Below are positions 40,956 through 49,335 of a DNA stretch of 64,000 nucleotides, one piece after another (the first letter of the stretch is position 1; each line of letters starts with the position of its first letter). Source of the stretch: Verrucomicrobiales bacterium (GTDB lineage Bacteria; Verrucomicrobiota; Verrucomicrobiia; Verrucomicrobiales; DEV007); the NCBI GenBank assembly GCA_016795385.1, contig JAEUHI010000042.1, forward strand, positions 1 through 64,000, written 5' to 3'. The notes under the pieces were generated by a model. It was given only the letters and a program-made list of their open reading frames with translations. It made no database searches and had not been told where the DNA came from. Position numbers and translations under genes: made by a program.

Positions 40956-42415
40956 CCGCGGATCCGCCCGAGGACCATCTCGGTCACCTGTTTGGGATTC
41001 GCCTTGCCCTTGCTGAGCTTCATGACCTGCCCGACGAGGAAATTGGCGGCCTTGTCGTTGCCATCCTTCACTTCACCGACCGGCCCGGGATTCGCGGCGA
41101 TCACTTGATCGACGATGCCTTCGATTTCGCCGGAGTCGGCGGGTTCGAAACCCTTCGCCTTGGCGATGGCGGCGGGCGCCTCGCCGGGATGCTCGAAAAG
41201 GTGCGCGAAAATTTCCTTCGCCTGGTTGTTTGAGACCTTGCCGCTCTCGACGAGGTCGACGAGCTCGGCCAAGGCCGCGGGCGTCACCGGACAATCGACG
41301 ATGGCGAGGTCGCGGCCGTTCAGCTCGGCGAGGAGATTATTGATGACCCAGTTCGCCACCTTTTTCGGAGCGGACGATCCGGCCGCCGCGGTCTCATACC
41401 AATCGGCGAGGGCGCGATCGGAAGCGAGGACGGAGGCGTCGTAGTGGGTGATCTGATAGGCCGACTCAAAGCGCGCCACTTTTTCGTGCGGCAATTCGGG
41501 GAGATGTTCGCGCACCCGCGCGAGGATCCCGGTGGTGCGCACCGGGAGCAGATCGGGATCGGGAAAATAACGGTAATCGTGGGCGTCTTCCTTCAGGCGC
41601 ATGAGTTCCGTCTGGCCGACCTCGTCGTTCCAGCGCCAGGTCGCCTGGCGGATGGGACGTCCGGCTTCGACCTCCTCGATCTGGCGTCCGATCTCGTAAT
41701 GAATGGCGCGGCGCACCGCGGATACGGAATTGAGATTCTTCAGTTCGATCTTGGTGCCCAGCTCGGCCTGGCCTTTCGGTCGCACCGAAATGTTCACATC
41801 GCAGCGCATCTGGCCCTTCTCCATGTCGGCATCGGAGACACCGCTGTAGACGAGGATCTGGCGCAGAGAATTCAGGTAGGCGACGGTCTCCTCGGGCGAC
41901 TCGAGTTCGGGCTCGGAGACGATCTCCATCAGGGGCGTGCCGGCACGGTTGAAATCGATCGTGGTGAAAGTGCCATGGTGGGTCGACTTCGCGACATCCT
42001 CCTCGAGGTGGATGCGGGTCAGGGCGACCGCCTTGCCGGGATGGGCGATGTCTTTCTGCGCGTCCTTGGGATAAGCCAGCTCATACAGCGGCACGGCCCC
42101 GCCGAGGCAGAGGGGCAGATCAAACTGCGAGATCTGGTAATTTTTGGGCATGTCAGGATAGAAGTAGTTCTTCCGATCCCACTTCACGATTTCCGGCGTT
42201 TCGCATCCGAGCAGTTGACCGGTCAGGATCGTGCGCTCGATCGCACCCGCGTTCAGCTTGGGCAGGGCCCCGGGCAGGCCGAGACAGGTCGGGCAGGTGA
42301 GCGTGTTCGGCGGTTCGCCGAAACGGACCGCGCAGCCGCAGAACATCTTGCTCTCCGTCTTGAGCTGCACGTGCACTTCGAGGCCGATGCTGACGAGGTA
42401 GTCGGGGGACGCCAT
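40952..42415 (-). CDS. gatB: Aspartyl/glutamyl-tRNA amidotransferase subunit B
   Basis: This 487-residue GatB is the kinase/amidotransferase subunit that amidates misacylated Glu-tRNA(Gln) or Asp-tRNA(Asn). It begins YLVSIGLEVHVQLKTESKMF and has the FCGC and CPTCLGLPGALP cysteine motifs, the DFNRAGTPLMEIVSEP signature, KNLNS and a C-terminal YqeY-like helical domain (about 390-487). gatA and gatC are not in the window. The adjacent genes are a nusG-like gene (ATGA overlap) and a cvpA-like gene. Confidence 0.96.
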   Translation of the reverse strand: MASPDYLVSIGLEVHVQLKTESKMFCGCAVRFGEPPNTLTCPTCLGLPGALPKLNAGAIERTILTGQLLGCETPEIVKWDRKNYFYPDMPKNYQISQFDLPLCLGGAVPLYELAYPKDAQKDIAHPGKAVALTRIHLEEDVAKSTHHGTFTTIDFNRAGTPLMEIVSEPELESPEETVAYLNSLRQILVYSGVSDADMEKGQMRCDVNISVRPKGQAELGTKIELKNLNSVSAVRRAIHYEIGRQIEEVEAGRPIRQATWRWNDEVGQTELMRLKEDAHDYRYFPDPDLLPVRTTGILARVREHLPELPHEKVARFESAYQITHYDASVLASDRALADWYETAAAGSSAPKKVANWVINNLLAELNGRDLAIVDCPVTPAALAELVDLVESGKVSNNQAKEIFAHLFEHPGEAPAAIAKAKGFEPADSGEIEGIVDQVIAANPGPVGEVKDGNDKAANFLVGQVMKLSKGKANPKQVTEMVLGRIRG

Positions 42416-42440
42416 GGTGTGGAAAAAGAAGGGGGGAGTT

Positions 42441-43313
42441 TCAGAAGGATTCGGCCTCAGGCTCCGCCACCGGCACGAGCGATTGGCCGAATTCCTTCAG
42501 AGCGGGCAACAGGATGAGCCTCTCGAGATCGCGCGGCTCCGGATACTCGGCCGCGGCTCCCTGGACGGCCGGAGCGGTGACAAGGGCGACGCGGTCGCGC
42601 CCGGCGATCGCCTTTTCGACCTCGGGATCGGCGGCGAGCAGCTTCCACTCCTCCGCCTCGAGCAGGGCGGCGGTATCGGGATGCTGGGCGAGAAACCGGT
42701 TCAAATCGACCGAGCGGGCGATCAGGGCGAGGGCCGCCGCATTTCGGGCACGACGATGACTGAACGGATCGGTCTGATCAAGGAGCGGGGCCAGAAACGG
42801 CAGCGACTCGACCGCATTCCGCCAGAGAATCGAAGGCGGGGGCGAGGGGATTTTGCCGCCCATCTGTTCGATCCCGGGCTGCGTCAGAGAATCGACATAG
42901 TTCAACTCCTGCACCGTGCCGGCGGCGCGCACGCAGGTGAAAAAGAGGAAGACCGCCACAAAGCTGGGAAAGAGCGAAAGGATGCCACCGGCCGTGCCGT
43001 CGGCCAAGGCATGGAGCGGACTGTCGGCATTGAACATCTGTTTGAAGGCGAATGCGAAAATGAAACGCAGCACGAGGAAGACCAGCCCTCCGACACAGGC
43101 TGAGAGCCCGAGCGAAAACTGCCAAGTGAGGTCGATATCGAGATAGGTCTTGGCGAGGCCCGGCAGGTAGCGGAAACCGGCGAGAATGAGGGCGACGCCG
43201 ATCCCGATCGAAAGACCCGAAGCGAGCAGACTCACCACCCCTTTGTTTGAGGCGTAAATGAAAGCGACCACCACAAAAAGGATCGCCGCGAGGACGGGGA
43301 AGTATTCGGTCAT
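42441..43313 (-). CDS. CvpA-like membrane protein
   Basis: This 290-residue protein starts MTEYFPVLAAILFVVVAF at 43313. A start at 43340 would overlap aroC by 22 bases. It has four predicted transmembrane helices in the first ~150 residues, with the CvpA-type pattern of small residues and a final FVAVFLFFTCVRAAGT, then a soluble ~130-residue tail rich in Leu, Ala and Asp that CvpA proteins of E. coli lack. CvpA is needed for colicin V production and envelope maintenance. The specific role here is unknown. It is between aroC and gatB, 5 bases from aroC. Confidence 0.65.
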   Translation of the reverse strand: MTEYFPVLAAILFVVVAFIYASNKGVVSLLASGLSIGIGVALILAGFRYLPGLAKTYLDIDLTWQFSLGLSACVGGLVFLVLRFIFAFAFKQMFNADSPLHALADGTAGGILSLFPSFVAVFLFFTCVRAAGTVQELNYVDSLTQPGIEQMGGKIPSPPPSILWRNAVESLPFLAPLLDQTDPFSHRRARNAAALALIARSVDLNRFLAQHPDTAALLEAEEWKLLAADPEVEKAIAGRDRVALVTAPAVQGAAAEYPEPRDLERLILLPALKEFGQSLVPVAEPEAESF

Positions 43314-43318
43314 CAGGG

Positions 43319-44416
43319 TCAGGAATCGCGTTCGCCGCAAAGAGCCCGCTGCCGCAGCAGGTGATCGACGAGGACAAGGGCGGCCATCGCCTCGACCATC
43401 GGCACGGCCCGGGGCAGGACGCAGGCATCGTGCCGACCGCGGCCCTTCAGTTCCGTGTCCTCGTAGGCGGTGGAGACGGTTTCCTGAGAGGTCATGATCG
43501 TCGCGGTGGGCTTGAAGGCGACGCGGAAAAAGAGATCCTCGCCATTGCTGATGCCGCCTTGCACGCCGCCGGAGCGGTTTGTCAGGGTGCGGACGCGGCC
43601 ATCCTGCATGCGGAAGGCATCGTTGTGCTCGCGCCCCGTCATCTGGGTGCCGGCGAATCCGGAACCGATCTCAAATCCTTTGGTCGCCGGCAGGCTCAAC
43701 ATCGCCTTGGCCAGATCGGCCTCAAGACGGTCGAAAACCGGCATGCCCAGTCCGACCGGCACGTTGCGGATGACACAGGCCACCACTCCTCCGACCGAGT
43801 TGCCCTCGCTGCGGACCTGTTTGATGAGATCCGTCATCGGTTCGACCGAATCCGGATCGCCGGTGCGGATGATGTTCGACTCGATCGTTTCACGCGTCAC
43901 CGTGGCGGTATCGACCGAAGCCTTCAGGGTACCGATCGATTCCACGTAGGGCAGGATCTCGAGGGTCGGGGCAAAATGCGCGGCGATCACCTTTTTCGCG
44001 ATCGCGGCGGCCGCGACCCGGCCGATCGTCTCGCGGGCGCTTGAGCGTCCCCCGCCCTGCCAATTGCGGATTCCGTATTTCGCTTGGTAGGTGTAATCGG
44101 CGTGCGAAGGACGGAATTTTTCCGCCATTTCCGAATAGGCTTCGGGACGGTGATCCTTGTTCCGCACCAGCACCGCAATGGGAGAGCCGAGGGTGAGTCC
44201 CTCGAAAGTGCCGGAAAGGATCTCGGCTTCGTCCGCCTCGTTGCGCGGCGTCGTCACCTCGCTCTGGCCGGGGCGGCGGCGATCGAGATCGACCTGGATG
44301 TCCGCCTCGGTCAGCGGGATCAGGGGAGGACAACCATCGACGACGACACCGACCCCACCTCCGTGGGATTCCCCGAAGGTGGAAAGGCGAAAGAGATGAC
44401 CAAAGGTGGAACCCAT
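43319..44416 (-). CDS. aroC: Chorismate synthase
   Basis: This 365-residue FMN-dependent enzyme converts EPSP to chorismate, the last step of the shikimate pathway. It begins [22 protein letters not shown], the hallmark His-rich motif, and has [19 protein letters not shown], the [10 protein letters not shown] loop and [12 protein letters not shown]. The start at 44416 gives the standard length and has a plausible GGGAG six bases upstream, one of few Shine-Dalgarno-like sites here. The CTGACAAAC sequence at 43578-43586 (minus) lies within RTLTNRSGG. Confidence 0.96.
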   Translation of the reverse strand: MGSTFGHLFRLSTFGESHGGGVGVVVDGCPPLIPLTEADIQVDLDRRRPGQSEVTTPRNEADEAEILSGTFEGLTLGSPIAVLVRNKDHRPEAYSEMAEKFRPSHADYTYQAKYGIRNWQGGGRSSARETIGRVAAAAIAKKVIAAHFAPTLEILPYVESIGTLKASVDTATVTRETIESNIIRTGDPDSVEPMTDLIKQVRSEGNSVGGVVACVIRNVPVGLGMPVFDRLEADLAKAMLSLPATKGFEIGSGFAGTQMTGREHNDAFRMQDGRVRTLTNRSGGVQGGISNGEDLFFRVAFKPTATIMTSQETVSTAYEDTELKGRGRHDACVLPRAVPMVEAMAALVLVDHLLRQRALCGERDS

Positions 44417-44511
44417 AAAACTCCCGGAATGAACGGGAATCGCGGGGACAGTCAACCGACTTCCTCGCCGACGGGCCCGTCGACAGTCGGCCGCGCGACG
44501 CCTGCCGCGGC

Positions 44512-44961
44512 TCAGCGGTTGAACCGGGCGACTTCGCGGTCGATTTCGCGCTTGGTGATCTTTTCTTTCAGATCATGGCGTTTGTCGCGCTGATCCTTCC
44601 CTCGTCCGATCCCGATCTCGATTTTCACCCGGCGGTTTTTCCAATAGAGCCGCAGAGGCACGATCGTCAGCCCCTGCTGCTCCGTGATCGCCGCCATCTT
44701 CCGGATTTCGCGTTTGTGGAGGAGGAGGCGCCGGTGACGCAACGGCGCATGGAATTCATGACTCGCCTGCTCGTAGGGACGGATGTCGCAGTTGTAGAGC
44801 CAGACCTGTCCCTTGTCGACGCGGGCATAGGCCTCGCTCATGTTGACCCGCCCGAGGCGGATCGACTTCACCTCGGTGCCGAGCAATTCCATCCCGGCCT
44901 CGTAGGTGTCGGTGATGTGGTAGTCGCGCTTCGCCTTTCGATTCGTGGCAATGTCATTCAT
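44512..44961 (-). CDS. smpB: SsrA-binding protein SmpB
   Basis: This 149-residue SmpB delivers tmRNA to stalled ribosomes in trans-translation. It has [66 protein letters not shown] and a basic C-terminal tail ([22 protein letters not shown]). The motif set and length are typical. I looked for a tmRNA gene beside it and saw none. It is upstream of aroC on the same strand, with 95 bases between. Confidence 0.96.
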   Translation of the reverse strand: MNDIATNRKAKRDYHITDTYEAGMELLGTEVKSIRLGRVNMSEAYARVDKGQVWLYNCDIRPYEQASHEFHAPLRHRRLLLHKREIRKMAAITEQQGLTIVPLRLYWKNRRVKIEIGIGRGKDQRDKRHDLKEKITKREIDREVARFNR

Positions 44962-45327
44962 GGATCCATCCGGCGCGCCGTCAGCCGGACGTGGAATCTA
45001 GCCCGCATCGGACTGCAAATCGCGGTGAAAATCACGTTTCTTCCATTCTCCCGGCACGAACACCTTCCGGCTATTTGTGGACAATCTTCCTGACAGAAAA
45101 CCACGTCACACCGTCACGGTCCGGGACAATACCATTTGGACCCGCCCTCCTCCGGGTCCAAAAATAAACCCTGGTGCCGCTTTCGCGGCACCAGGGCCCT
45201 CCTCCTTACAAGTTCGAACAAGGTCGTCCCATGGGTACGGACCTCGTTCTCACAAAGTCGTTTTAGGGGATTCCGGGGCTCTCGGCAAGAAAAAATACTA
45301 CTTTCTTCCGGATGAAACCATTTGGAA
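44962..45327. other. 366-base intergenic region rich in hairpins
   Basis: No gene is supported. Three inverted structures are visible: TTGGACCC (45136-45143) with GGGTCCAA (45154-45161); the 12-bp stem CCCTGGTGCCGC/GCGGCACCAGGG (45169-45196); and an imperfect arm pair near 45206-45239 (GAACAAGGTC against GACCTCGTTC) around CCCATGGG. ACCATTTGGA occurs twice (45131-45140 and 45317-45326) and brackets the region. The bracketed interval may be an untranslated RNA or a small mobile palindromic element. Confidence 0.5.
45160..45196 (-). terminator. Terminator-like hairpin, minus strand
   Basis: A perfect 12-bp stem (45169-45180 with 45185-45196, TTTC loop) is followed on the minus strand by TTTATTTTT, a good U-tract. 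It is about 130 bases beyond the DUF1080 stop, so it could end a longer 3' untranslated region or a small RNA. Confidence 0.7.
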
Positions 45328-46032
45328 CTACTTGATTTCCCGGATCCGGATATTACGCCAGGCCACCTCGAAGGGACCGGTCCCCTTCTTGATTCCATGC
45401 ACCTGGAGGCCGATATGGCCCTTGGGATGGGACTTGTAGATCTCCTCGTGGGTCAGATCGGCGACCGGCTGGCCGTTGATGAAAGTCTGGATCCGCGCCC
45501 CTTTTGCGACGATGCGAAAGCTATTCCACTCGCCGTTTTTCATGTGGGAATGGGAAGCCTCGGGCTTCTGCTGGGGCTCCGGAGAGAGCCAGCCCAGCCC
45601 GGTCGCTTCGCCGTAGATGTAGCCGGCCTGCCCCGGAGAGGCCTCGATCTCGCACTGGGGACCGAAAAAGCGGGCCAAATCCGTGGCCGGTTTGCCGTCT
45701 TTGCCGGTAGAGGCGAGGTCGGCCTCCGTTTTTTCGCGCGAACGGATTTGCACGCCGGAATTCAGGCTGTCGTGGACTTTGACCTCGAATTCGAGCTCGA
45801 AATCCCCGAATTGCTGCTCGGACAGCAGGAAGGAATTCGGGCTGCCCTCGACCGTCACCCCTTGGATCGTGCCATCGACCACGGAATATTCGGCGGTGCC
45901 GAGCGTGGAATGTTTCCAGCCATTGAGCGTCTTGCCGTCAAACAGGCTGATCCATTCCCCCTCCGCGGCGGCGAGGGGCGAGGAAAAGGCCGCAAGAGCC
46001 GCGGCCGCGAGGATGATTCGGTGGGTTTTCAT
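45328..46032 (-). CDS. Secreted DUF1080 (3-keto-disaccharide hydrolase family) protein
   Basis: This 234-residue protein starts MKTHRIILAAAALAAFSSP at 46032, a clean signal peptide. The frame runs on upstream over the tRNA gene, which rules out the longer start. The mature part is a jelly-roll DUF1080 domain: WISLFDGKTLNGWKHS, FELEFEVKVHDSLNSGVQIRS, YIYGEATGLGW, NSFRIVAKGARIQTFINGQPVADL and GHIGLQVHG. Members bind or cleave carbohydrates (3-keto-glycosides) and are common in PVC bacteria. The His/Asp chemistry cannot be confirmed here. No partner enzyme is adjacent. Confidence 0.88.
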   Translation of the reverse strand: MKTHRIILAAAALAAFSSPLAAAEGEWISLFDGKTLNGWKHSTLGTAEYSVVDGTIQGVTVEGSPNSFLLSEQQFGDFELEFEVKVHDSLNSGVQIRSREKTEADLASTGKDGKPATDLARFFGPQCEIEASPGQAGYIYGEATGLGWLSPEPQQKPEASHSHMKNGEWNSFRIVAKGARIQTFINGQPVADLTHEEIYKSHPKGHIGLQVHGIKKGTGPFEVAWRNIRIREIK

Positions 46033-46195
46033 GGAGATTTGATCAAGCAGAGGGGGACGATAAGGAGGTCCCGTGCCCGCGTCCACCCCGTCTTTGCGCC
46101 CGTCGCACCGAGGCCGATTCCCGATCCCGGCGACCAGGGACGAAAAAAACGTCCCGACGACTTGATTCGACGGGAATTCCAGATACCGTCCACTT

Positions 46196-46266
46196 AACTC
46201 CGTGGTGTAACGGTAGCACAAGAGATTTTGGTTCTCTTTGTCAAGGTTCGAATCCTTGCGGGGTTG
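46196..46266 (+). tRNA. tRNA-Gln (anticodon TTG)
   Basis: A complete 71-nt cloverleaf. The acceptor AACTCCG (46196-46202) pairs with CGGGGTT (46259-46265). The D-stem GTGT pairs with GCAC. The anticodon stem AGAGA pairs with TCTCT around TTTTGGT (anticodon TTG at 46228-46230). The T-arm CAAGG-TTCGAAT-CCTTG ends at 46258. The discriminator is G46266 and CCA is not encoded. The acceptor has one G-T pair. It reads CAA and, by wobble, CAG. A terminator follows. Confidence 0.95.
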
Positions 46267-46280
46267 TTTTGTCTTTTCGG

Positions 46281-46306
46281 GGCGCTCTTACTGGGGCGCC
46301 TTTTTT
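46281..46306 (+). terminator. Intrinsic terminator after tRNA-Gln
   Basis: GGCGC (46281-46285) pairs with GCGCC (46296-46300) and is followed at once by TTTTTT (46301-46306). It is 14 bases beyond the tRNA end. Confidence 0.75.
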
Positions 46307-46409
46307 GTTTTGAGGAGGTTTTCGGAATCGCCGGATGTGCCAGCGGGTCGCGAGTGGCGTGACTTTCCCACTTGGCAAGCCAGACGGCAGCGGACACACT
46401 GGCAGCCGC

Positions 46410-46976
46410 ATGCACACCCTCAACCAGATGGCCCGTGCCCTGAACCGGTCGCCCCGCGAGGTGTCGAACCTGCAATCCCGCTTCGAGCTGCCGGTCTTCC
46501 CCGGGGCGGGCTACTCGGAGGCCTATCTCGCGTTTCTCCGCACCATCGTGCGCCTGCGCACCCTGCAGGTCCGGGAGGAAACGCTGCGCGATCTCTGGAT
46601 CCTCGAGCGCAAGCTCCTACGCCTGTTGCACGCCGATGCGGGAGGATCGCCGACCTGGTTTCTCGATGCCTGCGGCACGAAGGGCCCGGGACGCCACCGT
46701 CTCCTCCTCAGCCAGCGGGACGTGGGCGCCGCGTTTGACGAAAGCACCGTCCAACCCGGTCTCGACCTCAGCCCGGAGCAAAGTGGCGAGCTTTTTTCCG
46801 GAGCGGCGATGGGAGAAGATCTGATGCGCCTCCTCGACGAATACCGCCGGGTCCACGGCGAAGTCCGCAAGAACGTGCGCACCGCCCTGCCCCTCGTCGA
46901 TGCCACGGTCGCATGGGGAAAACGGAAATTCCCCGCCTTGCCGCGCCGCCGTCGCGAGGCCTCGAACCCGGATTGA
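46410..46976 (+). CDS. Putative MerR-like helix-turn-helix protein
   Basis: This 188-residue protein starts MHTLNQMARALNRSPREVSN at 46410. A start 25 codons earlier is possible but adds unlikely sequence. The N-terminus (NQMARALNRSPREVSNLQSRFELPVF) looks like a winged helix-turn-helix of the MerR type, and the following helices (YLAFLRTIVRLRTLQV, LWILERKLLRLLH) form a coiled dimer-like region. The C-terminal half (about 85-188) resembles nothing known and has a basic end. The target is unknown. It is monocistronic, after the tRNA terminator. Confidence 0.65.
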   Translation: MHTLNQMARALNRSPREVSNLQSRFELPVFPGAGYSEAYLAFLRTIVRLRTLQVREETLRDLWILERKLLRLLHADAGGSPTWFLDACGTKGPGRHRLLLSQRDVGAAFDESTVQPGLDLSPEQSGELFSGAAMGEDLMRLLDEYRRVHGEVRKNVRTALPLVDATVAWGKRKFPALPRRRREASNPD

Positions 46977-47011
46977 CTCGGGCCGTCCCCTTCCCTTAGC
47001 TTCGCCGTTCC

Positions 47012-47896
47012 ATGGTCCTGCTTTCTTTTTTCCGCACCCTCCTCACCCTCGGCCGGGTCTCGAATCTGCCGACCGTCTGGACCAATGTGGCGGTGGGCTG
47101 GTTTCTCTCCGGCGGCGGCTGGACGGGCGAATTCGGCTGGATCGTCCTCGGCATGAGCCTCATCTACGTCGCCGGCATGACGCTGAACGACGCCTTCGAT
47201 GCCGCCTGGGATCGCGCCCACGCCCCTTCGCGGCCGATTCCCGCCGGACGAATCGGCCGCGGCGCGGTGTGGGCGGTGGGAATCCTCCAGATGGTGGCGG
47301 GTGTCGGCGTGCTCGTGGCCTGCACGACGGTCTCGCGTCATCTCGCCGGAGATCTGGTCATCGCCGTGCTTTTGTACAACTGGCTCCACAAACGCTGGGC
47401 CGGCTCGGTGCTGATCATGGGGCTCTGCCGCGCCCTCGTTTACATCGGAGCCGGCAGCGCGGTGGCGGCCCACACCGGCAGGATCGAAGTGCCCGCGACG
47501 CTTCTCTTCATCGCCGGAGGAGTCATCGTCTACATCGCGGGACTGACCCTTGTGGCGCGGCGGGAGCACCTCGCCGCTCCCGGGCCCCTGCGCAGGCTCC
47601 CCGGCCTGATGCTGATGGTGCCGGTGTTGTTTCCCCTGCTCCTGTTCCGCAACATGCCGCAGGAGGTGATCTGGTACGCGGTCGCCGCGGTGGGAGTGCT
47701 CGGGGTCGGCGCCTGGCTCGTCATCGTACGGAGGGCCTTGGCAGAGCGGGTGCCGAAAGGGATCGCCTTCGCCCTTGCGGGGATCGCCTTTTTCGACGCC
47801 TCGGTCGTGGCCTTTGCCGATTGGTACGCCGCTGTCGCCTGCCTCGCCGCTTTTGTCCTGACACTCGCACTACAGAGGGTCATTCCGGCGACCTGA
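47012..47896 (+). CDS. UbiA-family prenyltransferase
   Basis: This 294-residue integral membrane protein has about eight transmembrane helices. The Mg-binding signature NDAFDAAWDRAHAPSRPIPAG (about 61-81) supplies the first Asp-rich motif, and a conserved second aspartate motif would be near FFDASVVAFADWY (about 253). The opening LGRVSNLPTVWTNVAVGW resembles the EboC subgroup of UbiA transferases, which prenylate aromatic or polar acceptors. The substrate is unknown. The next gene follows after 18 bases. Confidence 0.85.
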   Translation: MVLLSFFRTLLTLGRVSNLPTVWTNVAVGWFLSGGGWTGEFGWIVLGMSLIYVAGMTLNDAFDAAWDRAHAPSRPIPAGRIGRGAVWAVGILQMVAGVGVLVACTTVSRHLAGDLVIAVLLYNWLHKRWAGSVLIMGLCRALVYIGAGSAVAAHTGRIEVPATLLFIAGGVIVYIAGLTLVARREHLAAPGPLRRLPGLMLMVPVLFPLLLFRNMPQEVIWYAVAAVGVLGVGAWLVIVRRALAERVPKGIAFALAGIAFFDASVVAFADWYAAVACLAAFVLTLALQRVIPAT

Positions 47897-47912
47897 CCCT
47901 CTTGACTCCGGC
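47896..47912 (+). repeat. 17-bp sequence shared with 3136-3152 (copy 2)
   Basis: This copy of ACCCTCTTGACTCCGGC begins on the last base of the UbiA-like stop codon and ends two bases before the GNAT start (47915). It identifies a short element that precedes at least two unrelated genes in this window. Confidence 0.5.
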
Positions 47913-47914
47913 CC

Positions 47915-48376
47915 ATGAACCCCAGCCCCTTCACGATCTCCCGCGTTTCCTGGGGAGAACACGGCCCCCTTCTCTCGTCGGTGCGGCGCGAGGTCTTCGT
48001 GGTGGAGCAGGGAGTCTCCGAGGAGGAGGAAATCGATGAGCACGATGCCGTCGCGTGGCACTTTCTCGCACGGGATTCCTCTGGCGCACCGATTGGCACC
48101 TCCCGCCTCCTGCCCTCGGGAAGGATCGGACGGGTCGCGGTGTTGTCCTCGTGGCGGGGAAAAGGGGTCGGCCGGGCTCTGGTCCTCGAGGTGCTGCTTG
48201 CCTCGCGGGAACTGGGTCTACCGCAAGCGCACCTGCATGCCCAGGTGCAGACGATCCCCTTTTATGAATCGTTGGGATTCAGGGTGTGCGGCGAGGAGTT
48301 CGACGAAGCGGGGATCGCGCACCGGGCGATGGAGCTCGTCGAGGCACCCTCCAAAAACCCGTTGACCCCCCCGTGA
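47915..48376 (+). CDS. GNAT-family N-acetyltransferase
   Basis: This 153-residue GNAT enzyme has the acetyl-CoA-binding motif A in RIGRVAVLSSWRGKGVGRALVLEVL (Q/R-x-x-G-x-G/A pattern) and motif B in LHAQVQTIPFYESLGFRV. The N-terminal SSVRREVFVVEQGVSEEEEIDEHD is like the ElaA/small-molecule GNAT subgroup. The acetylated substrate is unknown. A bypass of regulation by neighbours is not visible; fabD starts 26 bases later and may share a transcript. Confidence 0.9.
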   Translation: MNPSPFTISRVSWGEHGPLLSSVRREVFVVEQGVSEEEEIDEHDAVAWHFLARDSSGAPIGTSRLLPSGRIGRVAVLSSWRGKGVGRALVLEVLLASRELGLPQAHLHAQVQTIPFYESLGFRVCGEEFDEAGIAHRAMELVEAPSKNPLTPP

Positions 48377-48402
48377 TCGGGGCTTGAGTAGCGCCCACTA
48401 TC

Positions 48403-49332
48403 ATGGGGAAACGAGCTGTATTGATGTTTGCCGGACAAGGGGCCCAGACCGTCGGGATGGGCCGCGATCTTGCGGAGAAATTCGACACCGTCCGCGATCT
48501 GTTCGCGCGGGCCGACGCCCAGCTCGGCTTTTCCCTGACGGAAAAGATGTTCGATGGTCCTGCGTCGGAGCTGACGCGTACCTCGATCTGCCAGCCGGCC
48601 CTCTACGTGCACGGGCTCGCCTGCCTCGAGATCCTCAAGAGCCACGTCCCCGATCTCGAGATCGCGGGATGCGCCGGACTGTCGCTCGGTGAATTCACCG
48701 CCCACGCCGCGGCGGGCACCTTCTCTTTCGAAACCGGACTCGACCTCGTCGCGAAACGCGGCGCTTTCATGGAGGAGGCGACCTCCTCGGTGGAAGGTTC
48801 GATGGCCGCCCTCATCGGCGGCGAAGAAGCGGACATCCGCGCGCTCGCCGCGAAGTGCGATGTCGATGTCGCGAATTTCAACTGCCCGGGACAGATCGTC
48901 GTCTCGGGCAAGGTCTCGGGGATCGATCAGGTGATCGCCGAGGCACAGGATCACGGGATCCGCATCGCGCAAAAGCTCGAGGTCGCGGGTGCCTATCACT
49001 CGCGCCTCATGATGCCGGCCCAGGTGAAACTGGCCGAAGTGCTCGCCCACACTCCCATCGCCACGCCCGTCGTGCCGGTGGTCTGCAACGTCGAAGCCCG
49101 CGAGGTGAACGAGGCCGGCGAGATCCGCTCCACTCTGGAAGCCCAGGTGAGCGGCTCGGTTCGCTGGAGTGAATGCGTGCAGCACTTCCTCGGGAAGGGG
49201 GAAACGCTCTTCATCGAACTCGGTCCCGGCCGCGTCCTCGCCGGTTTCATGCGCCGCATCGACCGCAATGCCAAAGCCCTGAGTTTCTCGGACGTGGAAG
49301 GTTTCGAGAAAACGCTGGCCGAGCTCGGGTGA
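48403..49332 (+). CDS. fabD: Malonyl-CoA:ACP transacylase
   Basis: This 309-residue FabD loads malonyl units onto acyl carrier protein for fatty acid synthesis. It begins RAVLMFAGQGAQTVGMGRDL and contains the nucleophile elbow GLSLGE (about residue 91; GHSLGE in most homologues, so His is replaced by Leu next to the Ser), the conserved Arg region in AKRGAFMEEA, and the late catalytic His in VAGAYHSRLM. The length is typical. No other fab genes are in the window. The weakly altered elbow does not remove the catalytic Ser. Confidence 0.93.
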   Translation: MGKRAVLMFAGQGAQTVGMGRDLAEKFDTVRDLFARADAQLGFSLTEKMFDGPASELTRTSICQPALYVHGLACLEILKSHVPDLEIAGCAGLSLGEFTAHAAAGTFSFETGLDLVAKRGAFMEEATSSVEGSMAALIGGEEADIRALAAKCDVDVANFNCPGQIVVSGKVSGIDQVIAEAQDHGIRIAQKLEVAGAYHSRLMMPAQVKLAEVLAHTPIATPVVPVVCNVEAREVNEAGEIRSTLEAQVSGSVRWSECVQHFLGKGETLFIELGPGRVLAGFMRRIDRNAKALSFSDVEGFEKTLAELG

Positions 49333-49335
49333 GGA

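Noticed and set aside
44962..45327. tmRNA (ssrA) next to smpB
   Set aside because: The gap has a suitable length, but there is no GGG-starting acceptor/CCA end, no TTCGAATCC arm and no tag-peptide ORF.
46033..46221. N-terminal extension of the DUF1080 protein
   Set aside because: It would cover the tRNA-Gln gene on the other strand and lacks protein character; a signal peptide starts at 46032.
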